Shown here in pieces: positions 53,486 to 64,000 of a stretch of DNA of 64,000 nt (its first letter is position 1; every line of letters begins with the position of its first letter). The position numbers were made by a program, and so were the translations under genes. Below the pieces are notes generated by a model. The model worked only from the letters and a program-made list of their open reading frames with translations, did not search any database and was not told the DNA's origin. Origin of the DNA: Simmondsia chinensis (Eukaryota > Streptophyta > Magnoliopsida > Caryophyllales > Simmondsiaceae); NCBI GenBank assembly GCA_018398585.1, contig JAGTTD010000014.1, positions 16,057,387-16,121,386 of the forward strand, in the 5' to 3' direction.

Positions 53486-54040
53486 AGAGCTTTCTTGACT
53501 AGAGTCGACTTCACGTTGACTAGTTGTATGGCTCTTGAGCTAATACCTGCAGGCTTAAGAGAAAGCGTAAAATAGTGCTTGGCGCCTCTGGCCTCCAAGG
53601 AGGACCAATAGGCTTCGAACCAAGCTGAAAAATGCAGGGTAGCATAGAAGGTATGCCTGCATGGAGTAGGACCCCCATAGGCTGACCTAATGGGTAGGTT
53701 GGTATCATGGAGCACGTTGAGTTGAGGAAGCTGCATGGAGACCCTTTTGGCCCACCAGAGATTCTTGGTCCACATGTTAGGTAAATGAACATTTTGGACC
53801 AATTCAAATTGCCTGGCAAGCAACCCAAGCCTATAAGATTCAACACTAGGATGAGTCCGGCGATAAAATGGGAAATCTTAGGGCACAAGATTAGTTTCCA
53901 GGTTTGAGAGTTGATATCTCCAGAGACATTAAGGTTTAGGTTCAATTTCCAAAACCAAAGAGGGCCAAGTTTTCTCTCCCCAAATGGAGTCCATTGGACC
54001 CCTGACCTATCCCAAGAAGCCAGTAACATCACTAAACCTA
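53486..54040 (-). pseudogene. Unrecognised coding-like remnant at the viral integration site
   Basis: The minus frames 54032-53520 and 53823-53428 are open for 170 and 131 codons and appear to continue each other after a frameshift near 53820. Text such as LPNMWTKNLWWAKRVSMQLPQ and SLEARGAKHYFTLSLKP looks protein-like rather than random, but I cannot assign a family. The 30-bp repeat lies at its downstream end. It could be an old transposon or a host pseudogene. Confidence 0.3.
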
Positions 54041-55378
54041 TTAGTTTCGTTCAACTACGGGCATGATACCCAACAAGCATATATAATGTTAATATACTAA
54101 AAAACAAAGGCCTCATGAGTTTATTTTCAGACTTTAGCATCATGGGTTTTTTAGGTTCACAAATTCTTATTTTTCTTTGTCCTTTTCATTTTTCCTTTTA
54201 CAAATAAAACTTGTAACATGTGGGTTGGACCATAGTATATATTATACACCCTACATAAAGACTTCAAGAACAACTTAGGAAAGTTCCAAGTCCATCTTTT
54301 GATTATGTGGGGCAAGGAAAATTGGAACAACAACTTAGATTATCGTACTCAAAGTTTTGAAGTATATTCTAATAACTACAAGGAATGTTGATCGAGTGGA
54401 ACAATATTGATTTGTGCTTGGTTTTGTGGCTTGAACAAGTGGAATTTTGAGCAAGGTGTAGCCAGTAAAACCGTTATAATTTCCAAGTTGAACTATGTGA
54501 AGCCCATACATTACTTCTTTAATATATTGCGGCCGTGGATATTTGGCACGACAAACAATTCATTAGCCATGACGCAACAAATGTCTAGCTCTTACTAAGG
54601 GTATAAATGGGCTGAGCTGAGCACCCTTTTATTCAAGCTCGAGTTAGATATCTTAATGAGTTGGTTCGACCCGAGCCCTTGACCTTTATTGCAACTTGCT
54701 TTTCTAGGATAACAATATGCTCAATACTTGGATAGACTCAACTTTTAGTCTAATCAAGCCGAGTCATGACCATTACCAAGTAGCTAAGCTCCTTACCAAG
54801 CCTAGTCCAGCTCTTATTCAAGTGTAGCATGCTACTGAGTCGATGTCTCTACCGAGCCGAGCTATTCAAGCAAGTATCCAGCTGCCATTTATCAACTTTC
54901 ATGTTAACAAAGCCTTTACGATCCTTTGTCAAACTGTTTGTAGATGTTAACAAATCAAGTATCTCATATCTTGAGTTTGTTTGATCTTCGCTATCAAGCC
55001 TTAAAAAAAACTTGAACAAGCCCCTCCTATGACAAGCAACTATGGGGCTGACTAGAGAGAAAATGCCCTTTCTCTCAATTTCGCAGCTGGGTCCAATACT
55101 AGGTATTGGGCCATCCTTATCCAACCCCCTTTGGTTGTTATCCTTTCTTTTTGGGGCTTAGCAAGCTCAAAACCTATAATAACAATTGCGGGTAAGGGCT
55201 CTCAGAGAGATAATTAAAAGGCTTTTTTTAGTTTAGTTACTTTTTAATTTTAAAACATTAGCTATTCTTGGTTGGACCAAAGTACCTCTGATTAATGGTT
55301 ATCTGAATATGATAATTAATGGTTATCTGAATATAATAATTAATTTTTTTCTTTCTTTCTGACATTAGCCCTTTTTTA
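54041..55378. other. Intergenic DNA, no gene seen
   Basis: Mostly A+T-rich. Between about 54600 and 54880 there are several GAGCTGAGC, CTCGAGTT and GAGCCGAGC motifs of the type found in dispersed non-autonomous plant repeats, but no boundaries can be set. Nothing else is recognised. Confidence 0.4.
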
Positions 55379-55396
55379 TAGTTTAACTATTAATCT

Positions 55397-55678
55397 ACAA
55401 CAACAACAACGACAACAACAATCCCAGTGCCTTGTGGCTCCTGCAGAACGCAAGGTCTGGGGGGGGGGGGGGGTGGTGTACGCAGCCTTACCCCTTCCGG
55501 CAGGAAAGGAGACTGTTTCCGGGGACCCCCAACCTGAAGTAGTAGTTGAGTGCCTGCAGATAAACCATCAATCAATAGCCATGCATAAAAATAAAAAAAA
55601 TAAAAAAAATAAAAATAAGAGTACTACACAAGAGGTTAAGCTTACCTAAGGGTCTTAGACTACCAGCCACTCCCCGCC
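55397..55678 (-). other. 3' UTR and TTG tail of RTE LINE 1
   Basis: On the minus strand it holds GGTAAGGCTGCGTAC, a run of about 15 C, CCAGACCTTGCG and GGCACTGGGATTGTTGTTG. This block matches the 3' part of the SINE at 26.26-26.37 kb and the fragments at 59.64 and 61.47 kb. It would be the site recognised by the LINE reverse transcriptase. Confidence 0.7.
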
Positions 55679-58624
55679 CTACTCTACTCTTACCATCTCC
55701 GCTACCCTAATACTAGCCCTCCAACGTGTCCTGTCTGAGGCCATCTCCTCTCTTAGGTTTAGGTGGGTTAGGTCTTGACGAATCGTCTCCAGCCAACTCT
55801 TCTTTGGTCTGACCCTCCCTCTTCTGCTTATCGCTGTGTTGAGCTGTTCACACCTCCTGACTGGGACTGAAGTCGGTCTTCTGCTGACATGTCCAAACCA
55901 TCTTAGGCGGTGCTCCCTCAATTTATCCTCGGTCGAGGCTACCCCCAGCTCACCTCGTATCACATCATTCCTAATCCTATCCTTTCTTGTGTGGCCACAC
56001 ATCCATCGTAGCATCCTCATCTCAGCCACCTTCATCCTTTGTGTTTGATTTTGTTTCATTAGTCGACACTCTGCCCCATATAGCACAGCCGGTCTTACTA
56101 CCGTCTTAGTGTATTTTCCCTTTAACTTTAGCGGGAACTTTCTATCACACAGCACCCCGGATGCCATCCTCCACTTCTGCCAGCCTACTTTAATCCTGTT
56201 GCTGACATCCTCATCCACTTCACCATTCTGGTGTATCATGGATCCCAGATATTTGAAGCTCCCCTTACTTGATACGGCTTCTGCTCCAATCTTAACCTCC
56301 TCGGTGCTGGTCTTGGTGGAACGGTCGAATTTGAATTCCACATACTCGGTCTTAGATCTGCTAATCCTTAGACCCCTCGATTCTAAGGCGCCTCTCCATA
56401 GCTCCAGCTTCCCGTTTATGTCCGCACGGGATTCCCCCACCAGAACTATGTCGTCTGCGAAGAGCATGCATCAAGGTACCTCCCCTTGGATATGTCTAGT
56501 AAGCTTATCCATGACTAGAATGAACAGGAAGGAACTCAAGGCAGAACCCTGGTGAACCCCTACTGTAATAGGGAAAGTGTCTGTCTCCCCTTCCCTTGTT
56601 CGCACATTAGTATGTGCCTCTTCATACATGTCCCTAATGACCCGAATATAAGGCATCGGGATGCCTCTCCTTCCCAACACTCTCCACAGTACCTCTCTTG
56701 GTACTCTATCCTATGCCTTCTCCAAATCGATGAAGACCATGTGGAGGTCCTTTTGTCTCTCCCTGTATTGCTTTATCGTCCGCCGTAAAAGATGAATGGC
56801 TTCTACTGTTGATCTCCCAGGTATGAACCCAAACTAGTTTTTGGTCACTTTCGTCTGTTGTCATATTCTCTTTTCTATTACTCTCTCCCACAACTTGAGG
56901 GTGTGACTCATCAATTTGATCCCCCGGTAATTGGCATAGCTTTGGATATCGCCCTTGTTCTTGTAGAATGGGACCAGTGTGCTCTTTCGCCATTCTTCTG
57001 GCATCTTGTTCCCCATCAAGATTTAGTTAAAGAGTTTTGCTCGCCAGCTGAAACCCCTCTGACCAAGGCATTTCCATGCCTCAATGGGTATCCCATCTGG
57101 ACCAACTGCTCTTCCCCTACCCATATGTTTTAGGGCTTCCTTGATCTCCTCTGGGGTGATTTGCTCACAATAGCATTCGTTCTGATCCTCTTCCGTAGTC
57201 TGGAGCTCCCCTAAATCTATCTCTGCACTTCCCTGGTTGTTGAATAGATCGTGGAAGTAGGCTCACCACCTAGCTTTAATTTGATGCCCTTCCACTAGTA
57301 CCTGCCCATCCTCTTCTTCAATGCATTTTACTTGCCCCAGGTCCCTCGTCTTCCTTTCTCTTGCTCTGGCTATCTTTTATATGTCCCTGGCTCCCTCCTT
57401 GGTATCCAGCCTCTTGTAGAAATCTTCATATGCTCTTGACTTTGCCTCACTAACTGCTTTCTTCCCTTCTTTCTTAGCTTGCTGGTGTTGTTGTCGCTTT
57501 TCCTCTTCTTTACTACGCTCCCACTCCTTAAACCGGTCTCGTTTCACTTTAATCTTCTGTTAGACTTCCTCTCCCCACCACCATGACTCTCTGTGGGTGA
57601 TTGTCCCACCTTTTGACTCTCCCAAAATTTCGCGTGCCAAACTCCTGATTTTCTGGGCCAATTCATTCCACTTTCGGTTAATGTCTCCCTCCTTGTCCCA
57701 ATCGAGCTCTAAATCCGCTCTTTCCTTATAGACTCTAAGTTTTTCCCCCTTCAAGTCTCTCCAACGGGTACGTCTCTGCACGGGTTTCCTGCTTCTTCTG
57801 ACCCACTTCTTGACCTTTACATCCGCGCACACCACCCGATGTTGTTTAGATAGTTCCTCTCCTTGGATGACCTTACAGTCCCTGCATTGTCTTTGTGCCC
57901 TCTTCCTTAGTAGTATGTAGTCGATCTGAGTCCTTGCCTCTCCGCTTTGATACGTGATGAGGTGCTCGTCACACTTTTTGAAAAAGGTGTTGGCAATTGT
58001 GAGCTCATAAATGGCCGCGAAGTCCCGAAGGGATTTCCCCTCTGCATTCCTAGTTCCAAAACCAAATCCTCCATGGTTTTTCGCGTATCCCTCCTCTTTC
58101 TCGCCAACGTGCCCGTTGAAGTCCCCACCAATCACCACTTTTTCCTCTTGTGGTATGATTTGCATTGTTCTGTCTAAGTCCTCCCAAAATGCGGCCTTCT
58201 CGTTCTCTGGTAGTCCAGTCTGTGGTGCATAGGTAGTGATCATGTTCGTTATCTCCCCATCTACTATCATCTTGATGCCTATGATCCTATCCCCAGTTCT
58301 TGACACTTCGACTATTTTATCCTTAAGACTGTTGTCGACTATAATTCCTACACCATTCCTCCCTGTGGTTTTCCCTGAGTACCGCAGTTTATGTCCTAGC
58401 ATCTCCCTTGCCTTCGAGCCCGCCCATTTAGTCTTCTGTAGGCAAAGGATATTGATCCTTCTTTTCATCATCATTTGGACTACCTCATTGCCCTTTTGTT
58501 TCAATGTCCCTATATTTAGTGTCCCTATTCTTAGATTTCCATCCCTTTTTGGCCTCTTTCTCCCCCTCCCCACCCCCTGAAAAGATGGCCTCATGTTTTG
58601 GGTTCCATGTCTAGTCACGTTCAT
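55679..58624 (-). pseudogene. Endonuclease-reverse transcriptase of RTE LINE 1
   Basis: One phase of about 981 codons from ATG 58624 to 55679, broken only by in-frame stops. Endonuclease (58624-57560): LRIGTLNIGTL, ILCLQKTKW, TTYAPQTG, IGGDFNGHVG, TQIDYILLRKR and KQHRVVCADV. In the second motif the catalytic Glu of LQETKW is Lys. RT: NYRGIKLMSHTLK-like block, [28 protein letters not shown] and the catalytic LFADDIVLVGES (56467 on), then the RTE C-terminal block with AEMRMLRWMCGHTRKDRIRN and RLRWFGHV. Family: RTE, which nicks target DNA and copies RNA in place. Stops at 57560-57562, 56468-56470 and elsewhere, so inactive. Confidence 0.92.
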
Positions 58625-59622
58625 ACATACACTTCTATCACTATAGATATGTACACTCTCAAGTCAAAATAAACAATGCAAAATAAAAGGGAATTTAAAG
58701 AGTCACACTATTACTAGAACTTAAAAGATGAGAGATCGAAGTAGAAGGATGAGGATTCAAACCTTGGGCCGACCGATTTTTACTTACCTGGGCCGGTCGG
58801 CTGACCGTTTGGCCTTATGGAGGTGGTGGTCGGTGGCAGCCTTGAGGACGGTACTGCGTTGGTGGTCCGGCCCTCTGTACTAGATTAGACTGTCAGAGGC
58901 GTGTGTGGTGGTGGTGGTGGGTGGGTGGTTGGGTGCAACTAGGTGTGTGGTGGCCGGTTTTTACTCACCTGGGCTCGGCTGTGTGGTGGTGGTGGTGGTG
59001 GTGGTGGTGGATGGGTGATGTTTCGATGTCTGGTGGTGGGGGAGGTTCGATGTCAGTGAGGGTGAGGTGGGTCCGGATTGGTGCGGTGCTGAGTCTTCAC
59101 TGTGGCGGTGGTGGGTGGTGGGTCGAAGTGGCGGGTCAGAGGTGGGTCGTCGATGTGGTGGGTTGGGTCGTCGGTGTGGTGGGTTGGGTCAGAGGTGGTG
59201 GTGGTGCGCTAGGATCGTGGGTCGATGTCAAGAATCGTGGGTTGTGGTTGGTTGAGAGTCGTGGGTTGTGGTGGGTTGGGCGGCTCGGCGGTGTGATGGG
59301 TTGTGGTGGGTCGAGAATCGTGGGTCCAGGTCGGGGTCGAGGTGAGGTGGGTGGTTCGGGGTGCAATGTCAGCTATGGGTAGGTGGTGGTGGGTTGTGGT
59401 TGGCTGGCCGGTGCAATGTCAGGTGGATAGGTTGAGATGGGTGGGGACGCTTGTCCGGCGGTGGGGCGTCGCCGTCACGGTAGCGTCACCGGAGGGTGGG
59501 GTCGAGCCGGCGAGGTGGCCGACGGTGTGCCGTTGGGGAGGCGGAGCGACGGGGAGGGGGTGTCAGTAGACGTTAGGGACAAACAGAGCAGAGGAGAGAG
59601 AGCAGAGGAGAGAGAACAGAGG
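58625..59622 (-). other. 5' UTR of RTE LINE 1 with GTG/CAC minisatellite-like tract
   Basis: It is very G+T-rich on the plus strand, with long GTGGTGGTGG runs (58900-58925, 58980-59015) and dispersed GGGTTGTGGT units to 59400. G+C-rich unique sequence and GAGGAGAGAGAG complete the 5' edge. Its long open frames are low-complexity artefacts. Its placement between the start codon and the right target repeat makes it part of the LINE. Confidence 0.6.
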
Positions 59623-59640
59623 TAGTTTAACTATTAATCT

Positions 59641-59805
59641 ACAACAACAACAACAGTCCCAGTGCCTTGCGGCTCCCGCATAACGCAGGGTCTGGGGGGG
59701 TGATTTACGCAACCCCCTTCGGGCAGGAAAGGAGACTGTTTCCGGGGACCCCCAACCTGAAGTGGTTGAGTTCCTGCAGATAAACCATCAATCAATAACC
59801 TTTTT
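59641..59805 (-). mobile_element. Truncated RTE LINE 3' end
   Basis: About 160 bases nearly identical in layout to the 3' end of LINE 1: TTG tail, AGTGCCTTGCGGCTCC, GGTCTGGGGGG, GAGACTGTTTCCGGGGACC. It ends at about 59801 and is therefore a 5'-truncated copy. LINE 1 inserted at its tail edge. Confidence 0.75.
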
Positions 59806-60820
59806 TTATAATAATTTTTTTTTTTTTCTTACTTTCTGACATTAGCCTCTTTTTTATAGTTCAACTATTTATGTATATTTTGCTCTCACTTCTTGCATAG
59901 CCAAATGGCGTTTCGTATGTCTAATTACCCATAAAGTTAAAAAAATTAGCGTAGTAGTATGTTCCAAAAGATCTTAATTAAAGGTTTCCTATATAAAAAA
60001 AAGTAATTAGTATTAGAAAATTAAGAATTAATTAAACCAAAAAGATGTTCTAATTGGCATCAGTTAACTAATCTCTTTCCCAAATGAGTTGCTTGAAGTG
60101 AAGCATTAATGTGTTCAAAAAAAGAAGTGCAGCATTTAATGTGATCAAGATAAAGAAGTGAAGCACAAAGACTTCAGTGCCCCAAAAATGGAGCACCTTG
60201 GGATTTTGGGGCTCTCTTGGGGTCCTAATGGGAGGCTAAAAAATAGGGCTTGACTTTAGAAGTCTAATTATTTTATTATTATTTTTAGTTTGGTATTTTT
60301 TATAATTAATAAAATATTTTAAATTTTGCCTAAAAATACATTCTAAATTCTATAAAAATTTTACACATTAAGTTTAAGTAATTTCTTTTATCTAATTATT
60401 CATACTAAGTTATTTTTTAAAAATATAAATACTAATTTTTATAATTTTAATATATTCTCTTAATATCTTTTATTTTAAAATTTAAATAGTTCTCTCAATT
60501 TATAATTTTTATCATATGCCTTTAAATAATTAAAATAATATAAATAGTATCAACTGTTACAATAATTGAAAAATATAAATGAGGTTAAGGAAATTGGGGT
60601 ACCATTTTTGATTGAAACCTTTTTTTTTTTTTTTTTAATTGATGTGACTATAATGAAGCTTCAAAAGTGGACTTGAAAAGAAAAATAAAAATAAAAATAA
60701 AAATTTCTCAAATTGCACCCTATCCTGTTTGCTTGTGCACAGTGCAGATTACGAGTTCATCCCTGTCTGTGACGACACTTCCTGGCTCAATCTTCTGCTG
60801 TTACGATTTAGCCCTGCAGA
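59806..60820. other. A+T-rich spacer and probable promoter region of the exon at 60.8 kb
   Basis: No gene or transposon is recognised. 59809-59870 is an imperfect copy of 55335-55395. An AAAATAAAAATAAAAATA microsatellite occurs at about 60679-60700 and a T run at 60610-60635. Confidence 0.4.
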
Positions 60821-60821
60821 T

Positions 60822-61176
60822 ATGCTGCTTCAATTGGTACAGACTTCAACTTTCTCTTCCCCTTTCCAATCAACCTCCACCTCCACCGCCACCGCCACCG
60901 CCACCGCCACCGCCGTTCATTTCAAGTATCCGAATGCTCAAAAGCTCCCAAAGTCCTTACTCCCTGGATTCCCATGTGGGTCCAGATTAACCTTCAATCA
61001 TTTGCTTAGTTTGGGATGTGGGGTTCGCGAGAGGAGCCTCCTGGCTCACACTTCGGTAAAGGTAATCGGAGCTTCTATGCTTGAAACTCCTGTTTTGTGG
61101 GCTGGTCGGCTCTGTCTCTTCTATGCCCTCTTGAAGGCTGGCTTGGCTGGATCTCAATCTAACCCCATTGTTTCAG
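60822..61176 (+). CDS. First exon of an unidentified host gene, probable plastid-targeted protein
   Basis: From ATG 60822 the frame encodes a Ser/Thr-rich, acid-poor N-terminus with a STSTATATATATA tract, as in chloroplast transit peptides. It continues with a conserved-looking segment (SMLETPVLWAGRLCLFYALLKAGLAGS). The frame meets a good splice donor, TTTCAG|GTTCTG, at 61176/61177, and the intron-like DNA after it is A+T-rich. The Ala/Thr tract comes from a CCACCG repeat at 60881-60914. The upstream in-frame sequence has no ATG, so 60822 is the first Met. I do not know the family. No transposon motif is present, and it is the best host gene candidate here. Later exons are beyond the window or hidden. 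Confidence 0.5.
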
Positions 61177-61289
61177 GTTCTGTTAGTTTCACAATTTGTG
61201 GGTTTTCTTTGTTATAATTATGGAATTTATTTGATGGATTTTTGGGCGTAAAAAACTTCCTGGTCTCCAAATAACTTAAACGTATTTGA

Positions 61290-61440
61290 AACAATATTAG
61301 AGCTTTGTTAACTGAATAGTCGTGAGTTTAAATTGTAGCAGCTCCCACTCCCAATATTAAATAATTTTAGCACCAGGTGTCGGGCTGGCCTTATTCATGC
61401 TTCAAAGTTCAGTGGGTAAAGTGAGAGGCATGAAAAAATT
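61290..61440 (+). repeat. Possible decayed tRNA-like SINE fragment
   Basis: AATAGTCGTGAGTTTAAATT resembles a degraded box B with the order seen in Au-type SINEs, followed by GTAGCAGCTCCCACT. No terminal duplication is seen. Weak. Confidence 0.25.
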
Positions 61441-61460
61441 CTTGTGCAATAATAACGGAC

Positions 61461-64000
61461 CCAATGCCTTAAGAGCTCCCACATATGCAGGGTCTGGGGG
61501 GTGGGATGTACGTATCCTTACCCCTTTATGGTGCTACCCTAAAAGGAGACTGTGTCCAAAAACTCCCAACCTGGGAAGCATAAAAAGCAGCAGCATATAG
61601 GAAGCAATAAGCATAAAGCAATAAACATGAAGTAGTAATAGCAATAAAGCAACATATAAATGAAGAGAGCAATAAAGCAACATAGCGACAAAACAACACC
61701 AACAAATATCAAATAGGCATACTTATAAGCCTACGAGCGCTAGTACTATCTTAGATGTGCTCATCTCTCCTAAACCACTATATCGACTACAATTATGCTA
61801 GCCCTCCACTCCGCTCTATCTAGGGCTATCTCCTAATTCAAGATGAAATGGGTGAGGTCATGTCGAATTGTCTCTCTCTAACTCTTCTTTGGCCTGCCTC
61901 TCTCTCTCTTCCCGTATGTAGTATGGAGTTGCTCACATCTCCTGACAGGGGCAGTGGTTGGTCTCCTCCTAACATTCCCAAACCACCCGAAACGTTGCCC
62001 CGTTAACTTATCCTCAATTGGGGCTATGCCCAATTTGCTTCTTATAACGTCATTTCTGATCTTATCCTTCTTTGTGTGGCCACACATCCACCGTAGCATC
62101 TTGATCTCTGCTACCTTCAACTTCTACGTATGACGCCGTTTGACTGGCCAACACTCCGCACCATATAATATGGTCGTTTTCACTGCCGTCTTGTAGTATT
62201 TTCCCTTTTAACTTTAGCTGGAACTTTCTGTTGCATAGTACCGCAGAGGCCAACCTCCATTTATGCCAGCCTAGTTTAATCCGATAGTTGACATTCTCGC
62301 CAACTTCATCGTCCTGCTGCACCATGGACCCCAGATATTTAAAACAGTCTTTTTTCGGTATGCATTCCAATCCAATCTTGATGTCTTCTATACTTGACCC
62401 GATTGAGGTGCAGAACTTGAGTTCCATATACTCGGTCTTGGATCTACTGATTCGTAAGCCTTTCGATTCCAAGATTGTTCTCCAACGTTCCAACTTCTCA
62501 TTTACCTCCTCTCTGGACTCCTCCACAAGAACTATATTATCCACGAAAAGTATGCACCAAGGATCACCCCCTTGGATATGTTTAGTGAGCTCGTCCATAA
62601 CTAGAATGAACAAAGAGGAGCTCAAGGTCGATCCTTAGTGTACCCCAACTGTAATGGGGAAAGCTTTTGTTAGCCCTTCCGCTGTACGCACATTGATTAG
62701 GGCGTCCTCATACATGTCTTTAATGGCTCGATATTGTACTGAGGAAGTCTTTTTTCTCTAAAATCCTCCGTAAGACCTCTCTTGGCACTTTATCATATGC
62801 CTGCTTCAATTCAATGAAGACCATATACAGATCCTTTTGTCTATCTCTATGGCACTCTATCGTCCGCCTCAAGATATGAATGGCTTCTATCGTCAATCTA
62901 CCAGCCATAAATCTGAATTGGTTCTCAGACACCCCTGTTTGTTGTCGTAGCCTTCTTTCTATGACCCGCTCCTATAGCTTCAAAGTATGGCTCATTAGTT
63001 TGATTCCCCTATAGTTGGCACAACTTTGGATATCGCCTTTATTCTTGTAGATCGGAATTAATGTGCTCCTCCTCCACTCATCAGGCATCTTCTTACCTTG
63101 AAGAATTTGATTGAATAATTTGGTCAACAAGTGATACCCTTCTCTCCAAGCATTTCCATGCCTTAATGCGCATTCCGTCTAAACCAACTGCTTGACCCTT
63201 GCCCATCTTTTTCAAGGCTTCCCTGACTTCCTCAGTTCTAATCCGCCTATAGTAGCAACAATTCTGATGCTCCTTGGATGTTTGCAACTCTTCTAGGGAT
63301 CTATCTCTATCCCCATGTGCATTAAACAAATCGTGGAAGTAGGCTTTCCACCTCGCTTTAATTTTTTGCTCGTCCACAAGCACCTGTCCATCATCCCCCC
63401 TTTATGCATTTTATTTGATCCAGGTCCCTTGTCCTCTTCTCTCTCGCTTTTGCGATTTTATATAGGTCCCTAACTCCCTCCTATGTGTCCAGCATTCTGT
63501 AAAAATCCTTGTATGCTTTGGACTGTGCTCTTGTACGTGCTACCTTCACTTCTTTCTTGATCGTTCTGTACTGTTGTTTCATGTCCTCATCTCCACTTCA
63601 ATCCCAATCCTTGAAACAGTCTCACTTGGTCTTAATCTTCTCTTGGACCTCCCTGCACCACCACCAAGACTCTCTTTGGTCTCGTGACCCATCCTTTGAA
63701 ACACCTTGGATTTCGCGTGCCAAAACTCTGATCTTTCGAGCCAATTGGTTCCAAATGATGTTTATATCTCCCTCCGAATCCCAGCTGGGCTCAGACTGTA
63801 CTCTTTCCTTAAAAGGTTTGATACTTGCCCCCCTTTAAGTCCCTCCAATGCGTGCGTGGCTACGCTGGTTTCCTAGTTCTCTTGGTCCTTCTCTTGGCCT
63901 TAACATCAGTACACAATACCCTGTGCTGTGTAGATAGGTCTTCCCCGGGGATAACCTTGCAATCCCTACATTCTTTTTGGGTCTTCCTTAGTAGAATGTA
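61461..64000 (-). mobile_element. RTE-type LINE 2, 5' part outside the window
   Basis: The 3' end (left) has the GGCTGCGTAC-like, CCCAGACCCTGC and GGCATTGGG block in decayed form. The coding part runs up-strand to the window end, where the endonuclease C-terminus is read (YILLRK, QHRVLCTDVK). It is diverged from LINE 1 and has frameshifts. It lies antisense in the presumed intron of the gene at 60.8 kb. Confidence 0.82.
61878..64000 (-). pseudogene. Endonuclease-reverse transcriptase of RTE LINE 2
   Basis: Pieces in order down the minus strand are: endonuclease end (64000-63850); the linker (63830-63400); 63383-63093 with QKIKARWKAYFHDLFN and AVGLDGMRIKAWKCL; 62932-62720 with NQFRFMAGRLTIEAIHILRR and the FIELKQAYDKVPREVL motif; 62625-62062 with MSSSLFILVMDELTKHIQGG and the catalytic FVDNIVLVEES, where the second Asp of FADD is Asn. 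The C-terminal 62120-61878 has AEIKMLRWMCGHTKKDKIRN. The phase changes at least three times. Inactive. Confidence 0.88.

Larger units (their letters stand above)
55397..59622 (-). mobile_element. RTE-type LINE 1, near full length
   Basis: Its 3' end (left) is a GTTGTTGTTGT tail, the typical TTG repeat of plant RTE elements. A 3' UTR, a single long frame (58624-55679) and a 1-kb C-rich 5' UTR follow up to 59622. The 18 bases TAGTTTAACTATTAATCT flank it on both sides (55379-55396 and 59623-59640) without a mismatch. Full length is about 4.2 kb. It lies right beside another RTE 3' end at 59641. Confidence 0.85.

Noticed and set aside
54407..54598. 63-codon frame
   Set aside because: No motif, no codon context, in A+T-rich intergenic DNA.
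58903..59569. Long open frames (159, 88, 76 codons) in the GTGG-rich region
   Set aside because: They are low-complexity Trp/Gly/Val or Pro/Thr text caused by the repeat and overlap on both strands; the region is the LINE 5' UTR.
60667..60990. 107-codon frame with a poly-proline run
   Set aside because: It is the other phase of the CCACCG repeat; the phase giving STSTATAT and a conserved downstream part is more credible.

Overview
This is a stretch of plant nuclear DNA, almost certainly from a eudicot. It is A+T-rich and packed with nested retroelements: Ty3/gypsy LTR elements primed by initiator tRNA-Met, L1-type and RTE-type LINEs, a CACTA DNA transposon, a 5S-rRNA-headed SINE and endogenous pararetrovirus (Caulimoviridae) DNA. 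Almost every coding frame is a decayed transposon or viral frame. The only plausible host gene is a partial one: a first exon at about 60.8-61.2 kb. No tRNA gene, intact rRNA gene or CRISPR array was seen.

Layout: 1-398 is the 5' LTR of an element lying mostly outside the window. 399-7.5 kb is an antisense L1-type LINE whose ORF1 is split by a CACTA element (2212-6517). 7.5-25.0 kb is a nest of four Ty3/gypsy elements, called here B, A, C and D. A (8680-14223) sits inside the integrase of B with a perfect 5-bp target duplication. C (from 15787) cuts the reverse transcriptase of B. D (19376-24707) has no pol and sits inside the RNase H of C. 25.1-26.8 kb is a probable LTR carrying a 5S-derived SINE with an 18-bp target duplication.

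26.83-53.46 kb is one composite pararetroviral locus, flanked on both sides by the same perfect 30-bp sequence. It holds two structural types that share promoter, leader, primer site and movement-protein region. Type A (minus strand, 36.3-46.7 kb) has capsid, zinc knuckle, protease, RT and RNase H plus a downstream ORF2. Type B (plus strand, two copies, about 26.9-36.2 and 46.7-52.6 kb) lacks the capsid core, protease and RT. It has a different zinc-knuckle segment and a diverged ORF2. The layout resembles florendoviruses, some of which are thought to have been bipartite. Two short non-autonomous gypsy elements, F (31178-34619) and E (40334-43506), landed inside the viral DNA.

53.5-55.4 kb is unrecognised flanking DNA. 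55.4-59.6 kb is a near full-length RTE LINE with its long 5' UTR. It lies beside a second RTE 3' end. 59.8-60.7 kb is A+T-rich spacer. 60.8-61.2 kb is the host exon, and 61.4-64.0 kb is a second RTE LINE, antisense in the presumed intron.

Two cross-cutting patterns stand out. All five LTR elements with a surviving 3' end carry the same short hairpin just before the polypurine tract, whether or not they encode pol. The 5S SINE shares its 3' segment with the RTE LINE in the same window.
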